From Fratercula arctica (Eukaryota; Chordata; Aves; Charadriiformes; Alcidae), in NCBI GenBank assembly GCA_947846985.1, contig CANTUZ010000026.1, positions 55,844,730 through 55,908,729 of the forward strand: a stretch of DNA of 64,000 nucleotides, written 5' to 3'. The first letter of the stretch is position 1; each line of letters begins with the position of its first letter. The notes under the pieces were generated by a model, which did no database searches, was not told the origin of the DNA, and was given only the letters and a program-made list of their open reading frames with translations. Made by a program: the position numbers and the translations under genes. This document shows, in pieces, positions 35,311 through 48,490 of the stretch.

Positions 35311-38300
35311 CAAAATAATACAAAGCTACTTAAAATGCATGCAAATTAAATACAAGCAATTTGCACCTGGTATGAAAATACCTGCTAAAAACACAGTTGC
35401 ATAATAAATAAAGCCCTCCAGGAGATCAGGCTTAGCTAAGGCCATTCAATGGCAGGCTTCCCTCTCTGAAAAGGAGACTTCCTCCTCACTCTCACCTCCA
35501 TGCTCCCATTTTCAGCCAAGATCATCAACACCTGCTTCAAGAGCAGTTATTTAAACCCTGCCACAGAGGCTGAAAGCAAGACCTTCAGGGTATCTCCAAG
35601 AAAATGTATTAATAAAGAGGAGGACCTTTGCACTGCTTTTTGGATTTGTCTCACAAATCATACTGGAATTTCTAGGAAAGAACATTTTAACAGTTTTGAA
35701 AGATTGTATGTATTCTATGCATATAATGCATGGGAAATCATAGGCAAAGCCATGTGGTTTTTTTAGTATCATCTACCATATTTTCTTCTGAATGTTTTAT
35801 TAGATCTAACAACAGTAAGATTCTGATTTTTTTTTTTTTTTTTTATGATTCTGATAGTCTTTGGTAATTATTTTCTATAATTGTAGATAGCAAGAAAGAA
35901 CCTCGCAAATTACAGAATGATTCCCTGATTGCTAGCCCACCTATGGTAAGGAATGGCAAGCCCTGAAATCACATGAAGGAAAATAATGAGAAACTTTAAA
36001 GCACATGGGAGGGATAAGGGGGTCCTGAAAATCTTGGGAATCTGCTGTCTGTGGGCTGAGGGACAATGAGGATTCTCAGGACTCAATGAGGAGGGTGGCA
36101 AGCTAGTAGAAACAACTGTTTATGCCAAGACAACTATGGATGCAATCCTGTGGATATAAACCTTTTTGTGGCTACATCACTGTTCTCTTGAAAGCAAATT
36201 AATGCAAAAAAACACCAAGCTGTATTGTTTCTTTATGTCTTGTTATCTTCCAGTTTCTCTACTGAGACACTTTTCTGAAAAGATCAGTCTGAAAAGACTG
36301 ATACTGTTTATGAAGCATGGAAAGGATTAATCTGCTCTCACTCAAGTGTGTGTTCCAAGTTAGCCAGTAACGCGACGCAAATGGGCAGGGGCGGAGGGCA
36401 GCGGGCATACTTTCCTATGAGAAGTATCTAAGATTAGAGCCATGAATTGGTCCCTTGGTACTGGAGAGAGCATAAAGGACTATTTTAAACTGGGCATCTA
36501 ACTTTGAAGCCACATAGTTTAATTTATGATAGAAATTTGTATTGTATACTATCCTTACAGTATCTTCTGCTACTGAAGCTCATTTATAGACTAAATTAAC
36601 TTCTCAATAACAATGGTAAGCTCTCTTTCCTAATGTTAATTTCCTAATTCTGTCATCAAAATGGGACAAAATAATTTGATGTTATATTGATGTGTTTGAG
36701 AATATGCTGAAATAGCAAATACAGTGTGCCAAATGTTCTAGTCTTGAGAACAACTTGCTGCCTGTCAAGAGAGTTGGCTATAGGAAACAGACATCAACTT
36801 ACAGCTTTAAGTTTACTCAGAAAAAAATATCTGAACATGAATCTTAAAATTTCTGAGATTAAGGTACCTGAGATAAGGTGAAATAAGATAAAATGCACTC
36901 TTTAGCCCTCCAACTTTATTTAAAAACCTCAGAACTCTTGTTTCCGGGTTTCTTATTTTTCCATGTTCTATCCTTCATCTATAGGTTATCACTTTTCCAA
37001 AGAACTGAAGCTAAGAACTCCTTTTTGGTTCTAGTCTCCTCATCTAATCAAAATCTTTGTCCTCTAAATTTAATTAGGTCCTATTTCTCTAATTTATTGT
37101 TATGGAATTCAGGCTGTCAGTGCAAGGTCTGCAAGGATAAAATAAAACTTAGTTGCAGGTTCTTCCCACCTCCTTTCTCTATCTATTTTTAGTAGTATTG
37201 CCATCCTGCCCATCATTCAAGCCCATACTCTCATCATCATTTGCAATTTGCATCATTTGCTCTGCATACAATGTTCCATCTCTATGACTAAAAGTCTTGT
37301 TCTGGCTGTCATCTCATATGCCAGTGATGACCACTCTTTCTCTAGTGCTTTGAAATGCAATATATATCCAGACTGCTAATACAAAGATAAATTTCTTCCA
37401 TTGTTTCACTGATTTCACATCCTCTATTATATCAAACATAGGTTATATGATCTTACTTTCTAAGACTCTTGCAGTAACTCCTCTTTGGGATTAAGAGACT
37501 GACTGTTGTCTGGTCTGAGGAACAAACCTTCATAGACAAGCATGTTTAAAAATTCGATATATTTCTGCATCTTTCTTGTTCTTTTTCCTCTTTGGAAAAA
37601 TAAATCCTGAAAGTCTCTGTAAAATATCCTTTTTTCCCCCTCATTCCTATTTCTCCATATTTTTTAGTAAATAGCTATGCCACATGCATAATGAATCCAT
37701 CTGTCAAGCTTACTGATATTTCTTCTGTGCAGTCTCTCCTAGATAATTCCTGCCTCTTTTATATTGATCATAATATTTTGCTATCAAGAAACTTTAGTTC
37801 ATGTGTTTATCCCACACTTGCAGAACACAGTCCTGATCCATTAATAAAGTCCCTAGATGTCACTGTAATAATATAAAAAACAGTAAAATTGTAAATAGGA
37901 GCAGCATTGTTTTACAATTAAGTTGATCTCGAACGACACTCCACTCAAGTAACTTGATAAACAGATATCAATCAACAGATTAGGGAGAAAAATAGATGTT
38001 TTGTAAGCTGTTGAACTTCAAGAATATTACATAGAGGTTGTGTTCCTTCTGCCTTTGGCATTACCTGGCTAAAAAGAAGATTCTAGAACACTTCCACAAC
38101 AACATTGTGTCCATAAATATAACTGAACTACAACATAATTAAAAGGTATTTTATAACACAGTGTGTTAGACTATTACAACAAAGAGGATCTGCTGTGTGA
38201 GTAGGCATCCGTTCTGACCCCAACCACATTCTAAGTGGCCTGAAGTATCCTCGTGGGTTCAAGTACAAATTTTGTTTGACTGTTAGTTAAAGACCACTTC

Positions 38301-41300
38301 TGTTTGGCAACAGACCTTTGTGAGTCCCTTCAGCAGTGATTTAAGAGTAGTTTTACTACACTATGTTTACAAACAGGAATCATATTACCAGTTGTTGAAG
38401 CATAGCCATCACTGGAGAGATCCAGTACACAGCATGGAAGGATGAAAGTTTTGAGCACAGAAAACATGTTGAAATCTGCCTTCTTTCAAAACTGGACTGT
38501 GATGTGCAAAGGTGAGTTTTCACTTCGAGAAGTTTATAACAGGTTCACCCAAAACAGCATACTCTGCCTTTCCTCTATTATTCTAGTCCTTCCCATCTCT
38601 GGCTGGGTCTATGAATTGTCTCAGGCTGGAAAGATGGACATTGGATGTATTCTACTGCCACATTCACATATATTTTCCACTACTGAAAATATCTTTAAGG
38701 TTTGTGCCAACGGAAATCAGTGGAGAACGTGGCTTGGTTTTAGCTGCTGGTCTGAAAAGCTCTGTCATGGTAGTCTTAAAGGTCTTTGCTTTTACTCCGT
38801 GCAAAGTACTTTCTAGGCTAAGGTAAGTATTATCACATTTTCTTTGTTTGGTTTTCTTAGGTCTAACTGGGAAGTTGATACTAAGTCCTTCCAAAAAATA
38901 TTTACATTTTCCATATATATAGCCATATTTGTATATTTGTACATATAAGAGAATATCAACATGCTTTCTTCCTAAGCAAAAGAGAACATCTAAGAGAATG
39001 AAGCTGTTCATATTTTTGTGTCTGCACATTGAAAAAAAATCTGAGGCTAGGTTTTCTAGATTGTGAAAAAATATATACATCATGATATAATGCTTGAATT
39101 AGCAAACACAGGTTTTTGGTTTTAAAATGTCAAAGGCAAGTTAAAAGAGAGTATCTGGTCAAAGAGATCTATGACTATTTTTCTCTGAATGCAAAACACA
39201 TATGCAATCTGTGAAATGTTCTGCTGTAGGCTGAAGGGGAAAGGGGTGTAACTAGCATTTCCTTTTCAGTCTGAAAATTTACAGGAATGCAACAGCACAT
39301 CTGTATGGAATTAGCATGGCTTCTCTCCCTAATACATTGAGATTCATGTGACTGCAAACCTAGAGTCTATAATCTTGAGTCCAGATTTGTTTTACCTAAT
39401 AAAAACATCAGGACTGATTGTACCTTAGGGTCTAATATTTAAAAAGACTAAAATTGTATTTTTAAGAAAATAAAAATAAAAGCAGACAGTTTCCTAGTAT
39501 TTTTAAGCCCTTGTATATTTAGATATCTGTGTAAGAAGTTGTGTGTAGCAGGCTATATACCAAACAACGTACCTATATTTGCAGGCACTACAGCTAGATT
39601 TGAGACCATCAGTATACGCCGAAAAATCCTTCTTTTTGGAAAGGCACATTACAAACTTTTCTGCTGACTGCTAGTTTTCTTCTGGAATTTGCATTGGTGT
39701 ATGACCTATTCTTTTTCCTTCCATTAGTCTATAAAAAGGACATGCTATATATAATATGCCATAATTACAATATGCTGGCATAGTGCTGCTGAAATAAGTT
39801 AATGCAAAGTTTGAATTGTTCTTAGTATATGTAGTGCCATCACAGATTTTTGAGGCATTCCATAATGATAACATATATTACACATATAGCATTCTATATA
39901 ATATTATATATTAGACTTTCATAATAGAATATATAACAGATACTTATTTCTCCAAGTGTTTTGAGCATGGACCTATTTTTAAATCTCCTGAATAATGATC
40001 AGTGTTTTATATACCAAGATTATGCTGATTTGAACCTTACATAAATTTTGTACCCATCTGTTTCAATTTGCAGCTGAGTGAAAATTACCAGCTTTGCTTT
40101 TCGTACGTATGTGACTATATAAAGGAACTGCCATGATAGTAATTCAGCAACTTAACGTTTGCATGTTTACAGCATGCAGCGAATCACAATCTACCTGTAT
40201 TTACATTCCATAAATCTATTTTAATTTGTTAAAAATAAAGTTTGGTTCTAGTATGCAAAAAACAATGATCTCATGTCCATCAGAGTGGAAGAACACAAAA
40301 CAAACACAACAGAAAATTGTTGTTTATTAATTTATAGTTAAGAATTATTTTTATTTAGATAACGCTACTGTTTAGTTTGGGGCTTACCAGAAATTCTTGG
40401 GATTGCTGTCAAGATTGCTTTTCTTCTGTGATTCCACAGATGAAGTAGTATTTAATAAAAAGAGAGAACATGGGCTTTAAGCAGTGATACAGCCAGAGTA
40501 GCAGTCAGTACAAAATTGCACTATTTACATGAATGGTGGAATTCAGGTGAACTGAAACTTGGCTGCGACTCTTAAATACTCTCCCACTTCATCCTTATTG
40601 CCTTTAGTTAAAACTTCATCTTCATGTGGTCATGCAGAAGCACTGAAATGTAGAACACTGAAATGTAGAAGCACTCTAGTTTTTCAGATTCCTAATTTGT
40701 GGTGCAATACTCACGTGGTTGTAGCAGCAACTCCTAGAACTTCACCACTTGTTTGGACAAAGAAAACTGCCTCAGTGCACAAAGTGTGGAGATGTTGTTG
40801 GCACACTGCATAATAAATATTACGTATGCTTTTAGATAGATGAATAGCCAAAGGAATTCATATTTGAACATGAAATTTCAGTGAGACTTAGGATACTTGA
40901 ATAGTCTCTTTTTAAAGATGTTGTTAAAGAGAAGCTCCGTTAGAAAATAGTGCTTAAAGGAACCTATAAGAGAACAAATATTTTAAATCATACAGCTATA
41001 AAATTATTAATGTATTTAAATAATTAAACCCATGTAGTTCAGGTTTTAATGTCAGGTGAAACTTCTCATGAACAACTGAGCCCTTTTATGTGCTCCACCT
41101 ACAGACTCCCCAGGGTAGTTTCTAGAATGAAGGCAAATCAAAACAGTTATAACTATAGAAGTTTTCCTGGAATCTGGTAAGTACTGCAGCAGCTATATCC
41201 TTTTTTTTCATAGACAATACAGAATATCCAAGAATCTCTGTTGTGTTTTATATTTTATTTAACTTGACTCATTTTAAAATAGACACTGAGGTGTTTGAGC

Positions 41301-42495
41301 TCTACTAGGGATGGCTTCAACCTCTTGTTTTATTTAAGACGTATACTGATCTTATTTCCATTGATAATCTGGTTAACCTTTTCTGCATCTAGGAAAAAAA
41401 AAAAAGAGTGCTAAATTTTTGGGTTTTCCACCCTTGACTGCTTACCTCTGATGATAGACGTTGGAGCTTAAAGTAGGATTTCATTTCTGGTAGATGATAT
41501 GTCTAAATTAGGAACATTCTCTTTTGTTTTTTCTCACTTAAAATAAAGAAAAAACAGTACAGAGCAGTACACCCTACCTCTCCCATGCTAAAAAAAAAAT
41601 AAATCCCCAAATAATACAAGGTTTAACAGGCAAAATAGTCAAATCAGTCCTGGAAGGATGTACCTTGCTTACATTTTTGTATATATCATAAAGGTAAAGT
41701 AGCTGCTATCTTAAAGTTATGAGTAATTTTCTCAAGAATCAGACATTCAAAACCAGGTTATCTTTTTGTAGCTGTAGCTTTGTAGCACTGAAATATTTTT
41801 TGTTTAATTGCATGGAACAGTTCTCTTATGACATGTTTCAGTACTGTGATGGCTTTTTTTGCTTTTTTCAAATTGTTCTTTTATGTCTTAAGTATCTTCC
41901 TGTTCATATTTTATAAGCCCCACTTAATGGCTTCCTTTCTTCTTTTCAACATGCCTTAGTTAATGTATACTTTTTTTTTTTCATCTGCAGTGAACATATT
42001 ACTTTGAAACCACTGCTAAACTAATTTTGAATTTTACAAATCATAAACATACAACTCTGTGGGATGAGTGATCTATGTGTTGTATATGTAAGGGAATTTA
42101 TGTTGAGGGACAATATCCAATGTCCTGACTGTAAAGCAACTGTAAGTGAGTTAGTCAAAATTATGAATCGGAATTGCTTCTTAAATGGTTGTAATATCCT
42201 TTACATGCATTGAATTTTACAGATGAGCATAGATATGGAAGAGATCATAACTATTTACTTATTTATTTTTTATTGATATTAAGTTTTATTTCTTGTTCTT
42301 ACTAGTTTTTATTTGTTGTTTACCAAATTATGAGCATATATCAAACAGTGCCCACATTTAAACAGAGGAAAAAGGAAGTGAGGACAATTAATTTAATTTC
42401 CTGTCCTGAAATAATGCTGAGAAGGAGATAATTCAAGTTTCCATGTGAAAACAAGAACATCAAAAAAACCCAAGAGAGACTTGTCAAAAGCAAGG
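35311..42495. other. AT-rich intergenic DNA, no supported gene
   Basis: No conserved gene was identified. Low-complexity items are poly-T near 35828-35846, the very AT-rich stretch 39870-39950 with short inverted TATAT blocks, a 15-bp repeat near 40646-40672, and poly-A near 41393-41405. The 124-codon frame at 38442-38816 begins with ATG and is followed at once by a consensus donor (AAG|GTAAGTAT at 38820), noted as a finding only. Confidence 0.55.
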
Positions 42496-43090
42496 AAGAT
42501 GCAGGAAGATAACAGGGCAGATGGACAGAACAATAAAAACAGGTGTTGTCTACCTCATTTTAGTAAGGCTTTTGAAACAGTCTCAACTGACAAGCAGAAA
42601 TCACAGTTTATATTAAATTACTCAGTAAATATATAATTGGCCAAAGAAAACATACTAGAGCAGTTACCAATAGCTTGCTGCCAAGGAGGAAGCAAGTGCT
42701 ATGTGTCAGTTTCAGACAGCGTTGGACCCGTTACTTTTCAATATGTTTTTTTTAAAGAGCAGACGATAGAAAACTTATTCCATTTGCAGGTTAATGACAA
42801 CCTGGAGGGAGAAGAAGATGCTGGAAATAACATGTGAATGAGAGGGAGGTGTTTAAAATGCAGAAAGGAGGATTCCTATTGGGTATTTGGAAAACTTTTT
42901 AGTGGTAAATCAACGGCATTGGTAGCAGATCACCTGCAACCCCGCAGAATTCCTCCACTTGAGGCACAGGTTAAAAGGTCAATTTCTAGGACGTAGGTTG
43001 TAGTTGGGTTTTTTTTTTTTTTTTTGCTCTACAGCAGAGAGAATTAATTAGATGACTTTCCAAGGTCTTTTCCAGAAATACTTTTTAAGT
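42496..43090 (+). mobile_element. Old CR1 LINE, plus strand, ORF2 remnant and 3' end
   Basis: The plus strand keeps PHFSKAFETVS (42554-42586), equivalent to the LDFSKAFDTVS motif A of CR1 reverse transcriptase. VGPVTFQYVFF follows near 42721, equivalent to [10 protein letters not shown]. The 3' end is marked by AATTAGATGACTTTCCAAGG and TCTTTTCCAGAAAT at about 43045-43080, the decayed CR1 3' UTR. A run of about 17 T near 43009 has been inserted or expanded inside it. The region between the motifs is shortened by deletions. Confidence 0.7.
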
Positions 43091-44582
43091 GTTTCCATGA
43101 TGAAGACACCGTAGAAAGATACCAAATTAAGATTTGGCCCTGACTGAAAAGGTGAAGATAGGGAGCATGGATTAGATCCAGTGGGGAAGAGGGAACAGCT
43201 GAAAAGAGTAACAGAGAAAAAGAGCCGCTCTAGTTGGAGATACTTCTGTCACCAGTACTCTCAAACAGGTTTATATAAGGTAAGGCCAGAAAAGAGGAGG
43301 CAGCAATAAGGTGCAAAATTAGGCCCACGGAATCAGTTTCTTAACTGGGTAGACATTACAGCTTGAGCGTGTACTTCTGGGGAAAGAGAAGATGTAGCAA
43401 AAGGATGATATGGAAGTTACAAAAGTGAGCAACAGAAAGTTTACAAGATTTGTGTTGTTCTGGGTTGGTTGTTTTTGTTTTTTTTTTTTTAAAAGGAAGA
43501 GAAGGACTGGCTTAAGAGGAATAATCCAAAACCCCAATTTTTACAATGTTTATTTTAACACAACAACTAAACATTCACAGGAAGATGTCAGAAAGACAGG
43601 ATGACATGTTAGACTAGCTGAAGGAAGCAGTTTATCAGAAATGAGTGGTGTTTATGAGCCATCAACTTACCAATAGGAGTTCACTCAGATGCCTCATTTC
43701 TTACAGAACCTGAATTCCACTCTGGCCTGTTTTCCATAGGATTTAGTACATGGGAGCCTAGGGTCTGTTAGGAATCAATAGGTATGTTGCACTTTGCTTT
43801 ATTAACAGTGGAACAAAAAGAGAAAACATCAAACTGCACTTCACAGGCATTCCATTCAACATGTTTATAACTTCACAATGTAACATTTTGCAGTACCGTC
43901 CTATTTCTCAGTCTGCTCTGCCACATTTTAAAAAAATGTTTATGTTTTTTATGTTTGGAATGGTCCAAAATAGTGGTGGTAAGAAGTCAGGTGAGAGCAT
44001 TTGTCCTCCTGTCAAAATAAGGTATACCAAAATAATATTACAAACATGCGTATGTTTAGCAAGTAAGGAACTTCTTTTTACACAAAAAGTCAGTTGTGTA
44101 GGTTGAACTTGAGATGTACTTAGAAAAGGAGAAAGAAAGAGTGAAATTCTTGAATTAGTCTTTTTTTAAATTTTTTTCTGGTCCCTTCTAACCAATTTTC
44201 ATCATTTAAATCACTTTTTATCTAGAATAAAACGAGACTATCTCAAAAGAATTACTCAAGCACTTTTTCTGTGGAGGAAGCAGGAGGTATTGCTCATGAT
44301 GCCCAAAACCTGAATGTTTCCTGCTATACTTGATATGACCAGGCACTCAGATACATTCCTTGCTACCAGTACAGCCATGTGGAAGGACCAGCAAACCACA
44401 TCCTGTACCTGTAAACAGCCAAGTGCTTAAACCTGTGAGCTGATGACCCTGTATCACACCATATGCTAAGGTCCTAAAACTGGCGTCTGGCACTGAACAT
44501 TGAAAAGATAGGGCCCTGCTCCTGAAATCTACAGAAGCACAAGTTCACACATTTGTAATGATTTCATTTTTACTGTAGCCAT

Positions 44583-44694
44583 GAAGCAAAAAAGCAACAA
44601 CAACAAAAAAAAACAAACCAAAAAAACCCCAACCAACAAAAACAACCCCAAAAAAAGCCCCAAACCCAAAAAAACTCAAAACAAACAAAAAGGG
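44583..44694 (+). repeat. A/C-rich, almost T-free simple-sequence tract
   Basis: There is no T from 44583 to 44675, and only one more before 44695. The tract is built of A-runs and C-runs (AACAACAACAA, AAAAAAACCCC, AACCCCAAAAAAAGCCCC). This strand-asymmetric low-complexity sequence explains the Lys/Asn/Pro-rich open frame that crosses it. Confidence 0.9.
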
Positions 44695-46379
44695 TTTACC
44701 CTACTGGAAAACCCTTTAAGACAAGTATATTCTTTTATATCACGTATGTGTTATAATTTATATGACTATGGCCTTGGGCAAACAGATGGGCCCAATACTG
44801 CAGCCTCTTTCATTAAGAGAAAACTTTCTGTAGGACAGGACCAGTCTACAATAGATTCAAATCCTCTTAATGCTGTGGAAGGAAAATAACATGACAGCAG
44901 TTTGGATAGTAGCATTAAGAAGAAAAAAGAAGGGGTTTTAAATTTAGACAGTCTCTTGTCATTTGTACTTTTAATACCTGTACTGATCTAGGCATCCACC
45001 ACTGAGTGCTTTTAATCATTCGGGGTAATGAATAGCTGAGGATGTTTTTAACTGACAATTAAATGTGGCCATTGAGAGAGATAATTTTTAGGACTAAAAG
45101 AAATTATTTGCATCCAAGAAGTCTAGTTTAACTGGATCCTGCTTTAGCAAAGTGATAGCCCACATTTTTACTTTGTTTCCAAACGCCAAAATAGTAGAAG
45201 TGCCTTTACTTAAAAATAACTCCCACCCTTGTTTGGGAATAAAAAAGTGAATCACATGGGAAAAGTGTGGATTCAAAAATAATCTACATTATGAGTTTTT
45301 CTCTGGGAATATTTTCTGTATGTAAACGTACAATTACACGTTTCCTGAACATCCACTATATATAACATTTTGAACTATTTTTATCAGAATTGGTCAGACT
45401 TGAAGTGGAAGTTCAGTTACGACAAAGTAGCCATCGTTCATCCTTCTACATCAGTCACATGATGTCAATAGATTATGGCATCCTCCATGAACGGAGCTAT
45501 TCTATTTTATAACAGCTAAGGAATAGAGCGGGAGGGAACCTCTGGGATCATCAAATTCAAATGCTTTTTAAGAGCTGGGAGACACAGTCAATAACATCTT
45601 TCCTAAAGAAATCTAGTTTCATTCGCAAAGTACTTAAAGTTTTAGATTCTGCTTTTTCCAATGCAGAGTTGTATTCCTGTCTTATCGAAGAGACTTTTCT
45701 AATTGAAGCACTAATTTGAATTATCATCACTTTATACTTTCTTTTTCTTCTTCTATTTTCCTTCACTTTTTTTTTAAGAGAACTGCTGTTAGCAGAAGAA
45801 CCCAAACCCTTTAGCAGTAGTTTTCTTCCCTTGAGCACACTAGTGACTTTTTTGTGCAGCTATTCCAATACATCTTTTTCTAATGTGAATAATCACAACA
45901 CAATCATTATTTTAGATGATGTCTGATCAGTGCCTTGTGCCCATAAAAAGTATTAATGCTTCTCTTCCTAATGAACACAGCTTTGTTGGTAAGAACTTAA
46001 TTTGTATGCATATCTATATGGACTATTTGTATCACAATCTTATCAGAATTAAGACTCCTTGCTATTGAATGTTTTTTAGTTTTGTGTGCTAGTTCCTTGC
46101 AAAATTCTAGAAAGTTGCTACCTAGTCCTCTTCTGGTTTGAGTGCAATGGGGTCTCTGAGTCTTAGAAATCACTTAACAAATCACTGGTAGATGTTGACC
46201 ATTTGGTTTTGTTCCTGGGCTCAGTATCTACAGTTTCAAAGCAAAAAAACCCAACCCAACAATAGAAAGTGTATATATCTTGGCTTCGAACCATAATTTT
46301 TTCCCCCCCATAATTTCTAGCTGCTGTGTAACTGATTAACTGTTTTTATTTGTTTGTTTCACTGGTCTTCTTTTTTTTC

Positions 46380-46970
46380 CTTAAGATTTTCTTGTGTTGT
46401 CCTTTTCCAGATGTAGCTCTGTTTAACTTCTGGGAATTACTTCTTTATCTCTGTGCTTCCTGATATACAAGGCCCCATGCTTATCTCAGATCAGTTCTTT
46501 CCTTTTTATTCTTTGTAGCCTGCCTGCTTATTCTTTGCATTTTTCTTGAGATAGTTATTCACCCAAACAGGCATGGAATCCTTCTCTCTCCCTGACTTTG
46601 TTTAGGTGCATCTTATTCATGACAGGTTTAACAGCTTCTGTTTTGAAGAAATTCCAAACCTCACCTATGTTCATAAGTTCCTGAACTCTTCTAACTAGTT
46701 GTCTTCATTAAATAGTTCCTTCATTAAATACTTCCCTTAATTTCTCACGGTTTTACCTTTAAAGATTCAGATCCTCCCATGCGAAACTGCTTTTGCTAAC
46801 CTTCTAAATTTAAACAAAATTAGCTTCTCATCAGTCAGAATACAGATCTTTAAATGGAGTCTCTACAGTGACTCGAATAAGGGAATGGCTTCATGACCTC
46901 TCAGCTAGTGGGTTTTATTTCAGAGATAACAAAACATGGCTCCTGCCTCTCATTCCAGAATTAGAAGTGA
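46380..46970 (-). mobile_element. Possible very old CR1/L3-like LINE remnant, minus strand
   Basis: Read on the plus strand, TATTCACCCAAACAGGCATG, GGTGCATCTTATTCATGACA, AGATTCAGATCCTC, GGCTTCATGACCTCT and AGAGATAACAAAACATGGCT occur in the same order as the reversed linker between endonuclease and reverse transcriptase of CR1/L3 elements (the young copy shows it at 29.65-30.05 kb). Individual matches are weak, and the case rests on their order. Confidence 0.35.
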
Positions 46971-47479
46971 CAGATAATATGCGCATGGAGCTAAAAGAAG
47001 CTGCTACATGTTTTTTGTTTTGTTTTAACGGACAGTAAAACAAGTTTCCTGGTTGCCACGGTATGTATGGTGAGGCACTCAACCATATAGCTGTAATTCA
47101 AAGCGATAAATCTTCTCAGATGACAAAACCAGATTGTGTGCTGCTGTTATCAGAATGACCCACAGGGAGCACTCGGGGTCTTTCAGGAGGGACATGTCTT
47201 CATTGCTTTTGTTTGCTTTTCACTGGTGGCTAAGTATTCAGCACGTCTAGGTAAATGCAATGGGTTTGGCCTTGAGAAGTAAGTACAAAATTAGCCAAGC
47301 TGGGGCAGTTTTATTTGCATTCATTTTCAGATACTTGTGTTGAGAGAAACAGCATGAAGAGAACAATTTAAAAAAAAAAAAAAAAAACTACTCTTGAAGG
47401 AAACTGCAAACTAACGCAGTTCAAAGTTTCTTACTTCTTGGTGTTTTTCAAGTGTTTTGAAGACATTTGTCGACTTGCT

Positions 47480-48490
47480 GACAAGAATACCAACAGACGA
47501 GGCTGAAGCGATATTAGGCGGAATGAGCTCCCGCTTCCGACGCCTCCGCCCGGCACCGCTGTGCCCGAGGCAGGTGGGTGCGGGCGGCCGGATCCCCGCA
47601 CCCCTCACAGCCCTTCCCGAGCCCGGGGGAAAGCTCCATCCCTCGGCTTCACCCTGCCGGGCCCGTCCTCATCCTGCAGCTTCTCCCTGGGGCCTTTCTT
47701 CTCAACCCCAGGTGCTTTTCTATGGAAGGGTTTTACTTACAAACCTCTCCGCAACGGCGGGACCGTACACATTTCGTGGCACGGCTCCCAGAGGTTTGGG
47801 AGAAGCATCACCATCATCATCACCATCATCATCACCACAGTCATCCTCCTCCCGCACCCCTCGCCCCGCAGCCGCTCGCCCCCGCCCCCCCGGGGCCGCC
47901 GCAGCTACCGGCCGGGAGCCGCCGGCCCCGCCTCCGCCCCCCGGCCTCTCCCGCACCGCCAGCCCGCTGTAAAACCGCCCCCCGCGCCGGGCAGGGGCTG
48001 CTGCTCTCCTCTCAGCCCATCCCGGCGGATCGCATCGGACGCCGTTATCGTTAATTGTCATCCTTGGGTTTTTTTTTGTTTGTTTGTTTGTTTTTTTGTT
48101 TTTTTTTTTTTTCCCCCCCCTCTAGGGAAATTCAGCGTGGTTCTGTTGGATTTCCTTTTTCGGAGGAGGGGAGAGGGGGAAGAAAATCCCAACCAACTCA
48201 ACTTCTTTTTCTTCTTTTTTTTCTCCCCTCTTTTTTTCCCCTCTCTTTGAAGGGAGAGGGGGGGGGCGGGTGGGATGCAACGTGGACCCCGCTGTTGGTA
48301 TCACGGCGTCCCGCTGACGGCTGCGGCGGCAGGGCAGGCTGGGGAGGAGAGAAGAAAGAGTTTCCGCGGCTGAAGCCTTCCCCCGGCGAGGAGCGGAGCC
48401 CTGCCCGCCGACGGCGGTGCGGGACAGGCTCACCTCTCCCCGCCTCCCCCCCCGCCGCCTCCGCCGCTTCCCAGCCGGGGCCGCCGCAGG
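47480..48490 (+). promoter_or_regulatory. FBN2: CpG-rich promoter region and 5' leader of FBN2
   Basis: From about 47500 the sequence becomes very GC- and CpG-rich and stays so into exon 1 and early intron 1 (to about 48900), in contrast to the AT-rich DNA on both sides. This is the usual CpG-island promoter form. I see no convincing TATA box, so the start site cannot be fixed. Inside are a (CAY)11 run at 47806-47838, T/TTTG-rich sequence at 48068-48112 followed by eight to nine C and CTCTAG (a splice-acceptor-like string ending at 48125), and an AGG-rich stretch at 48250-48275. The large antisense and overlapping open frames are an effect of GC richness. Confidence 0.75.
47806..47838 (+). 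repeat. (CAT/CAC)11 trinucleotide repeat
   Basis: Eleven consecutive CAY triplets, then AGTCAT. They lie in the CpG island about 650 bases before the FBN2 start codon. In the frame of an upstream ATG at 47719 they would encode eleven histidines. Confidence 0.95.

Larger units (their letters stand above)
43091..47480. other. Intergenic DNA upstream of the FBN2 CpG island
   Basis: No gene is supported. It contains an A/C-only tract at 44583-44694, a possible old LINE at 46380-46970, and a run of about 18 A at 47371-47388. Around 45530-45560 the text GGGAGGGAACCTCTGGGATCATCAA (quoted here only as its general type) resembles a decayed CR1 3' end. GC content rises sharply at about 47500. Confidence 0.5.

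Noticed and set aside
38664..39083. 139-codon minus-strand open frame
   Set aside because: AT-driven composition (Lys/Phe/Tyr/Ile-rich), antisense to the other frame at this spot, no recognisable domain.
44581..44889. 102-codon Lys/Asn/Pro-rich frame
   Set aside because: Its first third is the translated A/C-rich simple tract; the rest has no conserved feature.
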